This document shows, piece after piece, positions 16,125 to 25,660 of a stretch of DNA of 45,948 bases (position 1 is the first letter of the stretch; every line of letters begins with the position of its first letter). The notes under the pieces are model-generated. The model was not told the origin of the DNA. It was given only the letters and a program-made list of their open reading frames with translations, and did no database searches. Made by a program: the position numbers and the translations under genes. The DNA is from Chloroflexi bacterium B3_Chlor. Lineage in GTDB: Bacteria; Chloroflexota; Anaerolineae; UBA7937; B3-Chlor. The stretch spans positions 1 through 45,948 of the forward strand of contig NJBK01000021.1 in assembly GCA_005223035.1 (NCBI GenBank), read 5' to 3'.

Positions 16125-16652
16125 GTGGGCTTGGCCAAGGAGCATCGCCCAGTGAAACTCATTGTGGGCATGTTCACTGCACAGGAAGAGCTTTTCGACG
16201 CCCTGCGCCTCGAGCTTGGCAAGGCCTTCGGCGTGGTGGACCATGCCAGCCCCGTGTGGCCTTTCGGTTTCACGACCTACTATGGCCAGGAGTTCGGCGA
16301 CGATTTGGTCCGGCAGTTCATCAGCTTCTCAGAGTTGATAGATCCCTCCAGATTGCCGGAGATAAAGCTCCTCACCAACCGTCTGGAGCAAACTTATGCC
16401 GCGGAAGGCAAACGACAGATAAATCTGGACCCAGGCTACATTGACCTCTCCAAGCTGGTCCTGGCTACCACGAAGAACCACCAGCACCGCATCTACCTGG
16501 GCCAAGGGATCTTCGCCGAGGTGACCCTACGCTTCACTCGCAAGAGCTTCAGCCCCTGGGAGTGGACCTACCCCGACTACCGCACCGACCACTATATCGA
16601 GTTCTTCAATCAAGTCCGGCAAACCTATCTTCAACAGCTAAGGCAACCTTGA
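16125..16652 (+). CDS. DUF4416 family protein
   Basis: Soluble protein of 175 aa recognisable as DUF4416 from its opening RPVKLIVGMFTAQEELF. Other supports are SPVWPFGFTTYYGQEFG, the LPEIKLLTNRLEQ segment, the PGYIDLSKLVLATTK core and the end WEWTYPDYRTDHYIEFF. The family is found in many anaerobes and thermophiles and its function is unknown. The GTG at 16125 has AGGGAAGG five bases upstream and leaves the usual short N-terminal extension before VKL. The GTG at 16086 would fall at or before the predicted transcription start. Confidence 0.85.
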   Translation: MGLAKEHRPVKLIVGMFTAQEELFDALRLELGKAFGVVDHASPVWPFGFTTYYGQEFGDDLVRQFISFSELIDPSRLPEIKLLTNRLEQTYAAEGKRQINLDPGYIDLSKLVLATTKNHQHRIYLGQGIFAEVTLRFTRKSFSPWEWTYPDYRTDHYIEFFNQVRQTYLQQLRQP

Positions 16653-16806
16653 CAACAGCATATCCGTGAAGGCGACGTGTAGTGCACAAGGATCATCTCG
16701 CGATTGCATGGGGATGCTGCTGAATGAGCGCTGCTGTAGGTGGGATGGATCGTACACTGCGTCAGACGCCAGAGGCAGCGGGTCCAAGTCTAAGGCAAGG
16801 TGAGAG

Positions 16807-17526
16807 ATGGAGAAGTTAACCAGACGTCAATTCCTGCAGTCAGCAGCTGTGCACGCTACCGGACTCGCGGCAACGGGACTTCTTGTGGGCTGTGCCACCT
16901 CTGAATCAGCGGGTCCGCCCCCACATGTCCAGACTGCACCTGAAGGGGAGACGGCTTTGCCCGAGCCTCGTCTCGAGTCGGAGATGTCTCTAGAGGAAGC
17001 CATCGCCAGACGGCGTTCAGTCCGCGAGTTCACGGACGAGCCCTTGTCCTTCGACGAGATTTCCCAGCTGCTATGGGCCGCCCAAGGGATTACCGACCCC
17101 CGGGGGTTGCGGTCGGCGCCGTCCGCTGGAGCTCTCTACCCTTTGGAGTTGTACGTGGCAACGGCCGAGGGTGCATACCATTATCTGCCGCGTGGGCACG
17201 CCCTTCAGGTCGTGTGGGAAGAGGATCGTCGCCCCGATCTCTGGGAGGCGGGCTTGAAGCAGAGCGCCCTTCAGGAGGCGCCGGCCATTCTCGTGGTCAC
17301 CGCCGTCTATCAGCGTGCCGAGACCAAATACGGAGAACGAGCTGAGCGGTACGTCAAACTGGAAGCAGGTCACGCCGCACAGAACATCTTGCTGCAGGCA
17401 GTGGCCTTGGAACTGGGGGCGGTCCCCATCGGAGCCTTCTACGATGATCAGGTCCAGGATGCTCTAAGTCTGCCCGCCGACCATCGACCCCTCTATCTCA
17501 TCCCTGTGGGCTACCCAAGAACATAG
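16807..17526 (+). CDS. SagB-type nitroreductase-fold lipoprotein with twin-arginine signal
   Basis: Protein of 239 aa with a Tat signal (TRRQFLQ at residues 5-11) and a good lipobox LVGC (Cys29), so it should be exported folded with its flavin and anchored outside the membrane. The body is a SagB/ThcOx-like nitroreductase domain: RRRSVREFTDEP, LLWAAQGI, RSAPSAGALYPLELYVAT and GHAAQNILLQAVALELGAVP, ending GYPRT. SagB proteins oxidise azolines in thiazole/oxazole peptides. Stand-alone exported versions are common in anaerobes and have no proven substrate. No azoline-forming partner is nearby. It could use the Tat system to which the TatA at 12026 belongs. Confidence 0.86.
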   Translation: MEKLTRRQFLQSAAVHATGLAATGLLVGCATSESAGPPPHVQTAPEGETALPEPRLESEMSLEEAIARRRSVREFTDEPLSFDEISQLLWAAQGITDPRGLRSAPSAGALYPLELYVATAEGAYHYLPRGHALQVVWEEDRRPDLWEAGLKQSALQEAPAILVVTAVYQRAETKYGERAERYVKLEAGHAAQNILLQAVALELGAVPIGAFYDDQVQDALSLPADHRPLYLIPVGYPRT

Positions 17527-17564
17527 CGTCTTCTTCCCAGTTTGCTCCCATTCTGTAGTAGAAA

Positions 17565-17632
17565 GGGCCTGGTGGTCACATCATAGACCACAGCTTCTTG
17601 ATGCCCCTCTTCTCAATGATGTGGATACGAGC
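17565..17632 (-). pseudogene. Degraded fragment of a guaA 3' end
   Basis: On the minus strand, bases 17632-17594 read ARIHIIEKRGIKK. After a 2-base shift, bases 17591-17565 read VVYDVTTRP. The intact GMP synthase ends [26 protein letters not shown], so both blocks line up in order. The best-matching DNA (GTGGTCTATGATGTGACC against GTGGTCTACGACGTGACC) differs only at third codon positions. It is in the same orientation as guaA, 1.05 kb beyond its stop. The frame break and loss of the TIEWE end mark it as non-functional. Confidence 0.45.
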
Positions 17633-17878
17633 TAATAGAGGTTCTTTTCTCGGGAGTCACGCAGTTAAGCCCGTTCTACCGCAGAACCCGAACGGTACTA
17701 GGTGGTGTTTTGCCTTGAAACGGCCGCCTCAAGGCACAGTATTGACCGTGTTTCGTCGCCTGGCAGCCGCCGTCCGCTGCAGTAAGCTGCTAACCGTTCC
17801 AGAACGCCTATGTGATCCCTCTATCCAAACGAGGCTCGAAAGATCGGCTTCTTCGCGGGCCAGTTGGCGTTGCCAATT
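17633..17878. other. Non-coding gap with no recognised feature
   Basis: Together with the guaA remnant this makes a 352-base gap between the SagB-like gene and the convergent membrane-protein gene. Short frames here show no recognisable protein. I found no promoter, terminator or repeat that I would defend. Confidence 0.5.
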
Positions 17879-18640
17879 CTATAAGGCCGATGAATAGACC
17901 CAAATCCACCTGTCATCTATACGCATGGGGGTGAGATGCCCACCACCTTCGAAGCATGGATCAATCTCAATGGGACAGTATTTCAAGGTCTGTCCATGTA
18001 TGCCTGTGTAGTGGCCGTACAATTCAAAGGTAAAGGGAGCGTGGTCATACCAAGAGGACGGGCCAGGTTCATAGATGAGAACCTCACCAAATTTCATGTA
18101 CAATCCAGGCGTTCTAGCTAGGTAGTCGGGGACCAAGGCATTTAGTTCTGGGGGATATTGCTCTTGGTCGGCGTGATACTCTTCTATGGCGTCAATGGCG
18201 ACATTGTACCTGACGATGGCGTATTTCAAGAGAGCGTCGTGAATCGGTCCCCCGAGAAGTAAGACAAGAACAGCCGAACTAAGAGCTGTCAGCGCAATGC
18301 CGATCTTGACTGCCGCAGAGATATGTCCGGACAGTGCTCGCCTGACGAAGAGAGCATAGTTGACCAAGAGAGCGATAACGGCTGCCAAGAGAGTGGGGAT
18401 CCCGAATATGCATAGAATGAACGGTAGAAAGCACGGAACCAGACTAACATAACCCTGGTTTGGCGCTGGCACAGGCACCCAATCCGGTAGATAGTCCCAG
18501 TGTGAGATGAATCCCATTGAAAGCGTCCACCCAGCAATTAGAAGGCTGACGATGGATAGAACCGTATCCCTTGGATCTCCTCGCGAGCAGCCTGAACGCA
18601 GGAACGATGTATTCCTAGCAGTCCGGGTCTCATCCTCCAT
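17879..18640 (-). CDS. Membrane protein with pilin-like C-terminal domain, function unknown
   Basis: Predicted protein of 253 aa. Three to four membrane helices are visible in the N-terminal half (near TVLSIVSLLIAGWTLSMGF, PCFLPFILCIFGIPTLLAAV and IGIALTALSSAVLVLLLGG). The C-terminal half starts YNVAIDAIEEYHADQEQYPP and continues ELNALVPDYLARTPG, which resembles the helix-to-sheet junction of type II secretion or type IV pilin-like domains. A Cys pair (YCP and DPCF) may form a disulfide. The start is uncertain: the ATG at 18640 lacks a good ribosome-binding site and the frame is open up to 18697. Base composition is more AT-rich than its neighbours, and it sits between guaA and a guaA fragment, so it may have been inserted or acquired. 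Confidence 0.65.
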   Translation of the reverse strand: MEDETRTARNTSFLRSGCSRGDPRDTVLSIVSLLIAGWTLSMGFISHWDYLPDWVPVPAPNQGYVSLVPCFLPFILCIFGIPTLLAAVIALLVNYALFVRRALSGHISAAVKIGIALTALSSAVLVLLLGGPIHDALLKYAIVRYNVAIDAIEEYHADQEQYPPELNALVPDYLARTPGLYMKFGEVLIYEPGPSSWYDHAPFTFELYGHYTGIHGQTLKYCPIEIDPCFEGGGHLTPMRIDDRWIWVYSSAL

Positions 18641-18687
18641 CACGCACCGCGGTGGTCGCCGACCTTCTGCACGATGTCCTGGCGAAC

Positions 18688-20241
18688 TCACTCCCACTCA
18701 ATGGTGGAGGGTGGCTTACTGGTCACGTCGTAGACCACCCTGTTTACCCCTGGCACCTCATTCACGATTCGGTTGGAGATACGGGCCAGGACCTCAGCAG
18801 GCAACGGAGCCCAGTCGGCTGTCATGCCGTCCTCGCTGGTAACGGCTCGCACCGCCACTACATACTCGTAGGTGCGCTGGTCTCCCATCACTCCTACGCT
18901 CCTGATCGGCGTGAGAACGGCGAAGCACTGCCACACGTCTCTGTATAGCCACGCCCTTTCGATCTCCTCCACCACTATCTTGTCGGCGGCTCGCAGGATC
19001 ACCAGGCGCTCTTCGGTCACCTCTCCCACTATCCTCACCGCCAAGCCGGGCCCTGGAAACGGGTGACGATAGACTACCTCCTGCGGTAGGCCCAGCTCGA
19101 GTCCCACCTGTCGCACCTCATCTTTGAAGAGATAACGGAGCGGTTCTACCAGCGAGAAGGCCATGTGCGATGGCAACCCCCCTACATTGTGATGAGTCTT
19201 GATGCGTGCCGCGCTTCGCGTGTCCACGCCAGCGCTCTCGATAACGTCAGGATACAAGGTACCTTGAGCGAGATACTGAACGGGGCCGAGCTTGGCTGCC
19301 TCCTGCTCGAAGGCCCGGATGAACTCCTCCCCGATGATTCGTCTCTTCTCCTCGGGGTCTACCACGCCCTTCAACCGCCGCAGAAACCTGCGGCTGGCAT
19401 CCACATGGACGACCGACAGCCCCAACAGAGGATCGAACAGATCCCTGTTCCGCTCAGTCTCTCCCGCACGCAGGAGGCCATGATCTACAAAGACGCAACT
19501 CAGTCGGTCACCGATGGCCCTCTGCACCAGAATGGCGGTTACAGTCGAGTCAACACCTCCAGATAGCGCACAGATAACCCTGCCCGAGCCTACCTGGGCT
19601 CGAATATGGGCGACGCTCTGCTCGATGAAGGACTGGGGAGTCCATGTTTCCTTGCAGCCGCATATGTCATGCACAAAGTTGGTGATGATAGCTGCCCCAT
19701 AAGCAGTGTGAGATACCTCGGGATGGAACTGGAGCCCATACAGCTTACGTTCTTCATCACCCATGGCAGCCAAGGGCGAGTTGACCGTGTACGCCAGCGC
19801 CTTGAAACCTGGGGGCAGTCGCTCTATCCTGTCCCCGTGGCTCATCCAGACCGATTGCGAAAACGGAAGGCTGGCAAACAGAGGGGACGAGAGATCCCCT
19901 ATCTGCAACTCAGCAAGGCCGTACTCCTTCTTGTCTGTCCGCGCCACGACGCCACCCAACTCCTGGGCCAGAAGTTGCATCCCATAGCAAATACCCAGTA
20001 CCGGTAGGCCGCTCTCCAAAACATAGCGGGGGAGGGAAGGCGCACGGCGTTCGTACACGCTAGCCGGGCCTCCTGAAAGAATGAACCCCTTCGTCTCGAG
20101 CCTCTGTACCTCTTCCCTAGAGGCATCATGGGGAATCAACTCACAGTAGACATGAGCTTCCCTTATGCGTCGCACGATCAGCTGGCTGTACTGGGAACCG
20201 AAGTCTATGACAGCTACCGCGTCACCTGTTGCACTCGTCAT
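18688..20241 (-). CDS. guaA: GMP synthase (glutamine-hydrolysing)
   Basis: Converts XMP to GMP using ATP and glutamine, 517 aa, the usual full length. The N-terminal class I glutamine amidotransferase has [12 protein letters not shown], the nucleophile motif LGICYGMQ and QFHPEVSHT. The ATP-pyrophosphatase domain has the P-loop [11 protein letters not shown] and [13 protein letters not shown]. The dimerisation domain has [13 protein letters not shown] and ends [16 protein letters not shown]. It lies nine bases after xpt on the same strand, forming a purine salvage/GMP operon. No gene with a PurE-type riboswitch signature was seen upstream. Confidence 0.97.
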   Translation of the reverse strand: MTSATGDAVAVIDFGSQYSQLIVRRIREAHVYCELIPHDASREEVQRLETKGFILSGGPASVYERRAPSLPRYVLESGLPVLGICYGMQLLAQELGGVVARTDKKEYGLAELQIGDLSSPLFASLPFSQSVWMSHGDRIERLPPGFKALAYTVNSPLAAMGDEERKLYGLQFHPEVSHTAYGAAIITNFVHDICGCKETWTPQSFIEQSVAHIRAQVGSGRVICALSGGVDSTVTAILVQRAIGDRLSCVFVDHGLLRAGETERNRDLFDPLLGLSVVHVDASRRFLRRLKGVVDPEEKRRIIGEEFIRAFEQEAAKLGPVQYLAQGTLYPDVIESAGVDTRSAARIKTHHNVGGLPSHMAFSLVEPLRYLFKDEVRQVGLELGLPQEVVYRHPFPGPGLAVRIVGEVTEERLVILRAADKIVVEEIERAWLYRDVWQCFAVLTPIRSVGVMGDQRTYEYVVAVRAVTSEDGMTADWAPLPAEVLARISNRIVNEVPGVNRVVYDVTSKPPSTIEWE

Positions 20242-20250
20242 GTTCCCGAC

Positions 20251-20739
20251 TCATCTGATGACTATGGTGTCATCCTCCATGCTCTCGATGATAGCGACGG
20301 ATTCAATAGGTACATCGAGACCTGTCAAGCGCTCCCGTCCGTCTTCAAAAGCCTTCTCGATAACCGCACCGATGCCCACCAGCTCGGCTCCGCTCTCCCT
20401 GACAATGCTGGCTAGCGCCTCTATGGTCCGTCCTGTGGCCAAGAAATCGTCGATAATGAGTACCCTGTCCCCCTCACTGAGGAAATCCCGAGCCACTATC
20501 AGCTGAACCATGCCTCCTTTGGTGCGCGAGGGAACCATGCGCTCGTGCGCATCTGGTGGCATGGTGACAGACCATATCTTGCGGGCCAATACCACAGGGA
20601 CTTCCAAGGCTGGGGCGTTCCCCGAGATCTCAGCGGTCAAGACCTTATTGGCATTTTCGGGGGCAAACCTGGCGGCCAACTCCTGACCAATGCACCAATG
20701 CGACGTGTGCTGGTACGCAGAGATCACAGTCTGCTTCAC
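20251..20739 (-). CDS. xpt: Xanthine phosphoribosyltransferase-like protein, shortened
   Basis: Purine phosphoribosyltransferase of 162 aa. The PRPP-binding motif VLIIDDFLATGRT is intact. LTAEISGNAPALEVPVVLARK, GIGAVIEKAFEDGRERL and VAIIESMEDD match the Xpt family. Xpt proteins are normally about 190 aa. Here the first 25-30 residues are missing or unrecognisable, and the loop between APAL and VPVVLARK is about six residues shorter than in Bacillus Xpt as I remember it. An in-frame TGA lies shortly upstream of the GTG at 20739. The C-terminal catalytic part looks intact, so it may still work, but an eroded N-terminus is possible. It is translated just before guaA, which would use the XMP it makes. 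Confidence 0.8.
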   Translation of the reverse strand: MKQTVISAYQHTSHWCIGQELAARFAPENANKVLTAEISGNAPALEVPVVLARKIWSVTMPPDAHERMVPSRTKGGMVQLIVARDFLSEGDRVLIIDDFLATGRTIEALASIVRESGAELVGIGAVIEKAFEDGRERLTGLDVPIESVAIIESMEDDTIVIR

Positions 20740-20812
20740 GCATTCTGTGAATCATGACCCTATTCTATCTGCAACTGTACATGGGATGAGGTTGGAGAGT
20801 GTGTATTACTTG

Positions 20813-21031
20813 CTATCTGAAGATTTGGAAGGTGCCGCGCTCGTCCTCGATCTTCACCAGCATTCCCGCTTCCGCCGAGTCCACGAGATTCCGACCCGTT
20901 GTCTCGCCACTCAGATTCGGAGAAGGGTCTCCGTACCGTTTGTCGGCGACGGGGTCATCATCCAGCAAGTATGCCAGAGTCCGCACGCGACGCTCGTGTG
21001 ACTTCAGCAGAGCCCGACCCCTGACATCCAC
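20813..21031 (-). CDS. Small hypothetical protein (possibly a gene remnant)
   Basis: Open frame of 72 codons from a GTG, reading VDVRGRALLKSHERRV at the start and ending DERGTFQIFR. It is hydrophilic, without Cys motifs or a signal, and I do not recognise it. It lies between lon and xpt on the same strand, with an in-frame stop a few codons upstream and no clear ribosome-binding site. Codon choice looks gene-like, so a C-terminal remnant of a larger gene is as likely as a functional small gene. The remaining bases of the 404-base gap (20740-21143) show only a TAGAAT hexamer before xpt without a matching -35. Confidence 0.3.
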   Translation of the reverse strand: MDVRGRALLKSHERRVRTLAYLLDDDPVADKRYGDPSPNLSGETTGRNLVDSAEAGMLVKIEDERGTFQIFR

Positions 21032-21143
21032 ATCGTCGATTTGTAGACTGTCCTCGCGCCCTCAGGTTGTCTCCACCACGCGGAACGATGCCTGGCGGAT
21101 CGTACAAGTGGGCTGACCGGAGCGCCAAGTCCAGAGTCCTGTC

Positions 21144-23531
21144 TCAAGACGTTGCTCTCCCCCCCTTTTGCCCCCTGCTACTATGGGGAGGTGGTGGAAT
21201 CAACGCTATGGGCAACACCTCATCCATTCGCTCTACGAATATGAATTCGAGGTCTCTCCTCACCTTTCTGGGTATCTCCTGCAAGTCCTTCTGATTCTTC
21301 TTTGGAAGAAGCACTTTCTTCAGGCCTGCACGGTGGGCAGCCAGAACCTTCTCCTTGAAACCACCGATACCCAGGATGCGTCCTCTCAAGGTTATCTCGC
21401 CCGTCATTGCGACGTCACGATGGACCGGCTGACTCGATAGAGCCGAGACGAGGGCTGTGGCCATGGTCACCCCGGCTGAGGGTCCATCCTTGGGGATAGC
21501 ACCTTCAGGCACATGGATGTGGATGTCCAGTTTATCGAACTGCTTCTTCTTGATCCCCAGATCAGAGGCATGAGATCGAGTGTAGCTCAAAGCCGCCTGT
21601 GCCGACTCCCGCATGACATCACCCAGCTGACCAGTGAGGATAAGATTGCCCTTGCCCTCCATGAGCGTCACCTCGACCGCCATCGTGTCTCCGCCGGCAG
21701 CGGTCCAGGCGATGCCCGTGGCCACACCTACTTCGTCTTCTTCTCCCATGACTCCGTAGGAGTACTGGGGAGGGCCCAAATATTTGGTCAATGACTGGGG
21801 AGTGATTTGACGGGAAGCTTTCTTCCCCTCAGCGATGGCCCTGGCGACCTTTCGACAGATGGCGGCAATCGTCCGTTCGAGGTTGCGGACGCCCGCCTCA
21901 TAGGAGTATTCGCGAATGATCTTGCGCAAGGCCTGGTCAGAAAACTTCATGTCTTTGAGACCGTGCTCCCCCAACTGGCGAGGGATCAAGAACCTCTTGG
22001 CAATCTCCAGCTTCTCTTCCTCGATGTACCCAGGGAACTCAATGACCTCCATCCGATCTTGCAGTGCGGGCGGTACGGGATCCAGAATGTTGGCCGTGGT
22101 AATAAACATAACCTTAGACAGGTCATAGTCCACATCCAGATAGTGGTCCGAGAACGCATGGTTCTGCTCGGGATCCAACACCTCCAGCAGGGCAGCGGAG
22201 GGATCGCCACGGAAGTCCGCCCCCACCTTGTCTATCTCATCGAGCATGAATAGCGGGTTGATGGTCTTGGCTCTGCGCATGGTTTGAATGATGCGCCCTG
22301 GCAGCGCGCCGATGTACGTGCGGCGATGCCCTCTGATCTCCGCCTCATCGCGAATGCCTCCTAGGCTCACACGAACGAAACTCCTGCCCAGCGCTTTGGC
22401 GATGGATCTACCAAGAGAGGTCTTCCCTGTACCTGGCGGGCCAACGAAGCATAGGATGGGGCTCCGCATCTTCTCCCCAGCCAGTTTCCGCACGGCTATG
22501 TACTCCAGGATGCGCTCTTTGGCTTTGGGAAGACCATAGTGCTCTTCATCCAGAAGCCTGTCTACCTCTGACACATCACCGTTGTCCTTGGTCTCCTCAA
22601 CCCACGGCAACCCGATCAACCAGTCCAGATACGTCCTAATGACGCCCGTTTCCGGCGACATAGACGGCATGACATCCAGGCGGGCCACTTCCTGCTCGGC
22701 TTTCTCCCTCACTTCATCGGGCATCTGTGCTGCAGCTATCTTCTCCCGGAGTTCGCTCTTTTCCTGCGTCAAGGGATCCATTTCACCCAGTTCCTTCTGG
22801 ATGACCTTCATCTGCTCCCGTAAGACAAACTCCCGCTGACTTCTGTCAACCTCCTGCTGGACCTGGGAGTGAATCTGATCCTCCAGTTCCAGCACATCCA
22901 GCTCTTTGGCCAACAGGATGCTCAGTTTCTGCAATCGGGCCACCGGATCCAGCGTCTCCAGGATCTCTTGCCTCTGCCCAATATCCAGGTTGAGATGAGC
23001 GGCTATGACATCGGCCAGCCACCCCGCGTCCTCGGCGTTCATGGCGGTCACAAGAGCATCATCGGGAAGAGAGCGACTCAACTGGACACATTTTTCGAAG
23101 AGAGCCAAGGCCGCCCGCACCAGCGCTTCCGTCAGCGGCTGCTCGTCAACAGATTCGAGGATAGGCACAGCCCTCACTCGGAAGAAGCTGCGAGCCTGCG
23201 TGTACTCGATTATCCTTGCCCGCTGTAACCCCTCCACCAGGACACTGGTAGTGCCATCCGGCATGCGCAACATACGAGCAATGGATGCTATGGTGCCAAC
23301 GGTGTAGAGATCTTCAGGAGTCGGGTCTCGAATCTCAGCCTCTTTCTGACTGACAACAATGATGTGATGATCATCTTCCAGAGCTTCGTCCACAGCCCTC
23401 AAGGAGCGATCCCTGCCCACGAAGAGAGGAATAATCATGTGGGGGAAGACGACTGCGTCGCGCACAGGCAGAAGAGGATATTCAACCAGATCGACTTGCT
23501 GTTCCGAAACCTTGGCTGGGTCTTGCTCCAT
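21144..23531 (-). CDS. lon: ATP-dependent protease Lon
   Basis: Cytoplasmic AAA+ serine protease that degrades misfolded and regulatory proteins, 795 aa. Residues 15-210 form the substrate-binding LON domain ([21 protein letters not shown]). The AAA+ module has Walker [10 protein letters not shown] near 365 and Walker [10 protein letters not shown]. The protease domain has the catalytic Ser in [14 protein letters not shown] (about 684) and the Lys in [17 protein letters not shown] (about 727). The ATG at 23531 has GGGAGG seven bases upstream; an in-frame start at 23546 would overlap that site. A promoter lies at 23571-23598. No CIRCE or sigma32-type heat-shock element was seen. Confidence 0.97.
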   Translation of the reverse strand: MEQDPAKVSEQQVDLVEYPLLPVRDAVVFPHMIIPLFVGRDRSLRAVDEALEDDHHIIVVSQKEAEIRDPTPEDLYTVGTIASIARMLRMPDGTTSVLVEGLQRARIIEYTQARSFFRVRAVPILESVDEQPLTEALVRAALALFEKCVQLSRSLPDDALVTAMNAEDAGWLADVIAAHLNLDIGQRQEILETLDPVARLQKLSILLAKELDVLELEDQIHSQVQQEVDRSQREFVLREQMKVIQKELGEMDPLTQEKSELREKIAAAQMPDEVREKAEQEVARLDVMPSMSPETGVIRTYLDWLIGLPWVEETKDNGDVSEVDRLLDEEHYGLPKAKERILEYIAVRKLAGEKMRSPILCFVGPPGTGKTSLGRSIAKALGRSFVRVSLGGIRDEAEIRGHRRTYIGALPGRIIQTMRRAKTINPLFMLDEIDKVGADFRGDPSAALLEVLDPEQNHAFSDHYLDVDYDLSKVMFITTANILDPVPPALQDRMEVIEFPGYIEEEKLEIAKRFLIPRQLGEHGLKDMKFSDQALRKIIREYSYEAGVRNLERTIAAICRKVARAIAEGKKASRQITPQSLTKYLGPPQYSYGVMGEEDEVGVATGIAWTAAGGDTMAVEVTLMEGKGNLILTGQLGDVMRESAQAALSYTRSHASDLGIKKKQFDKLDIHIHVPEGAIPKDGPSAGVTMATALVSALSSQPVHRDVAMTGEITLRGRILGIGGFKEKVLAAHRAGLKKVLLPKKNQKDLQEIPRKVRRDLEFIFVERMDEVLPIALIPPPPHSSRGQKGGRATS

Positions 23532-23570
23532 ACCCGTGCCTCCCAAAGTGAAACTTGTCTGTGATTAGAT

Positions 23571-23598
23571 AGTATACCACAGTTCTCGCATTTTTCAA
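23571..23598 (-). promoter_or_regulatory. Promoter of lon
   Basis: Read on the minus strand: TTGAAA (23598-23593), 16 bases, TATACT (23576-23571). The start site should be near 23564, giving a short leader of about 33 nt. Confidence 0.7.
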
Positions 23599-23741
23599 GT
23601 AGCTCTCGAAAGAGTGCCGACGATCACTATCGCCAGCGCGGCTTGAAGTCGGAGTCTAGCACACCAAGCCAACTCGCTACGCTTCCATCCCTTGACAAAG
23701 GCATGGGGCTCGCGTATGCTTGAGTCGGGAGGCGAGGCTTG

Positions 23742-24563
23742 GTGAGCACCTTGTACGTCGTGGGCACACCCATAGGAAACCTGGAGGACGTCACCCTGCG
23801 GGCCTTGCGCATCCTGGGCCAGGTGGGCCTCATCGCTGCCGAAGACACCCGTACCACTCGCAAGCTCTTGAACCACTATGACATAGACACCTCTCTGACG
23901 AGCTACTGGGAACACAACAAGCTGACCAAACTGCAGTACATATTAGATACACTTGAGCAAAAGGACGTTGCCCTGGTCTCCAAGGCGGGTATGCCAGGCA
24001 TTTCCGATCCTGGGTACGAATTGATCGAAGCCGCAATAGATCGGGGTGTCAGCGTGGTTCCCGTTCCCGGCCCCTCTGCCATCACTGCCGCCCTGGTTAT
24101 CTCAGGCTTGCCTACCGACAGTTTTCTGTATCTGGGCTTCCTGCCCCGCAAGAAGGGCCAACGAGCCCGTCTACTGTCATCGCTCGTTGGCGAGGCGCGC
24201 ACCATTGTGGCCTTTGAGAGCCCCCATCGCTTACTGGCTGCTCTAGAGGACATCAGGGACACTCTGGGCGACCGGTTCATGGCTGTCGCCAGAGAATTGA
24301 CCAAGCTTCACGAGGAAGTGGTGCGTGGGACCGCCAGCGAGGTCATCCAACACTTCCAAGAGACCCCTCCCAGAGGCGAGTTCACTCTCACTATCCAAGG
24401 AGCAGCGGAAGAAAGCTGGGATGAGGCGACGGTCAAGGAGGCGCTCATGAGGCTGAGGGGCGAGGGGACGTCGGGTACTGAGTCAGTCAAGGCGGTTGCT
24501 AAGCTGGGCCGTCGTCCCCGGAGCGAAGTGTATCGAATCTGGCTATCAATGGAGGACAGATAA
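23742..24563 (+). CDS. rsmI: 16S rRNA (cytidine-1402-2'-O) methyltransferase
   Basis: Tetrapyrrole-methylase-fold enzyme of 273 aa that 2'-O-methylates C1402 in the decoding centre of 16S rRNA using SAM. Family marks are TLYVVGTPIGNLEDVTLRAL at the start, AAEDTRTTRKLL, the Gly-rich SKAGMPGISDPGYELI, PVPGPSAITAALVISGLP and FLGFLPRKKGQR-type text (YLGFLPRKKGQRA). Two starts are possible: TTG at 23739 and GTG at 23742, both within reach of GGGAGG at 23727-23732; the GTG is preferred. It ends two bases before the isomerase gene, so the two are co-transcribed. Confidence 0.95.
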   Translation: MSTLYVVGTPIGNLEDVTLRALRILGQVGLIAAEDTRTTRKLLNHYDIDTSLTSYWEHNKLTKLQYILDTLEQKDVALVSKAGMPGISDPGYELIEAAIDRGVSVVPVPGPSAITAALVISGLPTDSFLYLGFLPRKKGQRARLLSSLVGEARTIVAFESPHRLLAALEDIRDTLGDRFMAVARELTKLHEEVVRGTASEVIQHFQETPPRGEFTLTIQGAAEESWDEATVKEALMRLRGEGTSGTESVKAVAKLGRRPRSEVYRIWLSMEDR

Positions 24564-24565
24564 GC

Positions 24566-25630
24566 ATGGTCAATCTCGACGACAGCGCCTACCTGCAGAG
24601 CATAGACCCCGATGGCATGGGCGCCCGCGTGTCGGAACTTCCCCTGCAATGCAAGGAAGCCAGGACCCTGGCTGAGGGTTGCTCTCTGCCGATAGAGTAT
24701 AGCCTGGTAGATGCGATAGTGATCCTGGGCATGGGTGGGTCTGCCATCAGCGGCGACCTGGTGCGCACCCTCATCGGTGACGAGTGCTCCATACCGATCC
24801 TCGTCAACCGGGACTATGACCTCCCAGGTTTTGTCAACGACCACACTATGGTCATCGCTTCTAGCTATTCCGGCAACACCGAGGAGACTCTGTTCGCCTT
24901 CAGCAGGGCGCTCGAGCGAGGAGCTTGGCCTCTTGCTATTACCACCGGTGGAAAACTGGCAGAGGTCTGCAAGGAGCAGAATCTCCCTCTCATAATCTTC
25001 GAGTACAAATCCCAACCCCGCGCTGCTCTCGGCTACCTCTTCCTGCCCATTCTCGGAATCCTCCAACAACTGAATCTCATCGGCAACAAGTCCGCTGAAC
25101 TGGAGGAGGCCGTCGCCTTGCTGGAGCGCCTACAGAAAGAAATAGGAGTGGACGTTCCAGAAAAGCACAATCCAGCCAAGCAACTAGCCCGGAGGTTGGA
25201 AGGACAGTTGCCCGTGATGTATGGTGCCGCCCACCTATCGGAAGTGGCACACCGCTGGAAGTGCCAGATCAACGAGAACAGCAAGGGCTGGGCGTTCTGG
25301 GAAGTGCTGCCCGAGTTGAACCACAACGCGGTGGCAGGTTACGAGTTCCCCGCAGTTCTGGCGAAGACAATGCGCGTGTTGATGCTCTCCTCGGAATTGT
25401 ACCTGCCCCGGCACCGGGCACGCTTCCGCGTTACCGGAGAGATCCTGGATCAGAAGCGCATTGCCAATGAGACCATCCAGGTCCAAGGGGAAAGCCGCTT
25501 AGCTCAAGCGCTGTGGGCGATTCAGTTCGGCGACTATGTCAGTTACTACCTGGCTGCCCTGAGGGGCATAGATCCCTCACCCGTGAGTATGATCGCCCAT
25601 CTAAAAGAGAGACTGGCGCAGGTTTCATGA
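24566..25630 (+). CDS. Bifunctional phosphoglucose/phosphomannose isomerase-type protein
   Basis: SIS-domain enzyme of 354 aa of the PGI/PMI family, which interconverts fructose 6-phosphate with glucose 6-phosphate and mannose 6-phosphate. The first SIS domain shows ILGMGGSAISGDLVRTL and the phosphosugar loop SSYSGNTEETL. The C-terminal part has the family segment KWKCQINENSK-like (HRWKCQINENSKGWAF) with PELNHNAVAGYE, where the catalytic Glu and His are expected. The length is normal. The gene starts two bases after rsmI and is followed after 30 bases by the Crp/Fnr regulator, giving a three-gene unit. Confidence 0.9.
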   Translation: MVNLDDSAYLQSIDPDGMGARVSELPLQCKEARTLAEGCSLPIEYSLVDAIVILGMGGSAISGDLVRTLIGDECSIPILVNRDYDLPGFVNDHTMVIASSYSGNTEETLFAFSRALERGAWPLAITTGGKLAEVCKEQNLPLIIFEYKSQPRAALGYLFLPILGILQQLNLIGNKSAELEEAVALLERLQKEIGVDVPEKHNPAKQLARRLEGQLPVMYGAAHLSEVAHRWKCQINENSKGWAFWEVLPELNHNAVAGYEFPAVLAKTMRVLMLSSELYLPRHRARFRVTGEILDQKRIANETIQVQGESRLAQALWAIQFGDYVSYYLAALRGIDPSPVSMIAHLKERLAQVS

Positions 25631-25660
25631 GTCCGTCCCAGACTGCCACGGAGCAGACCT

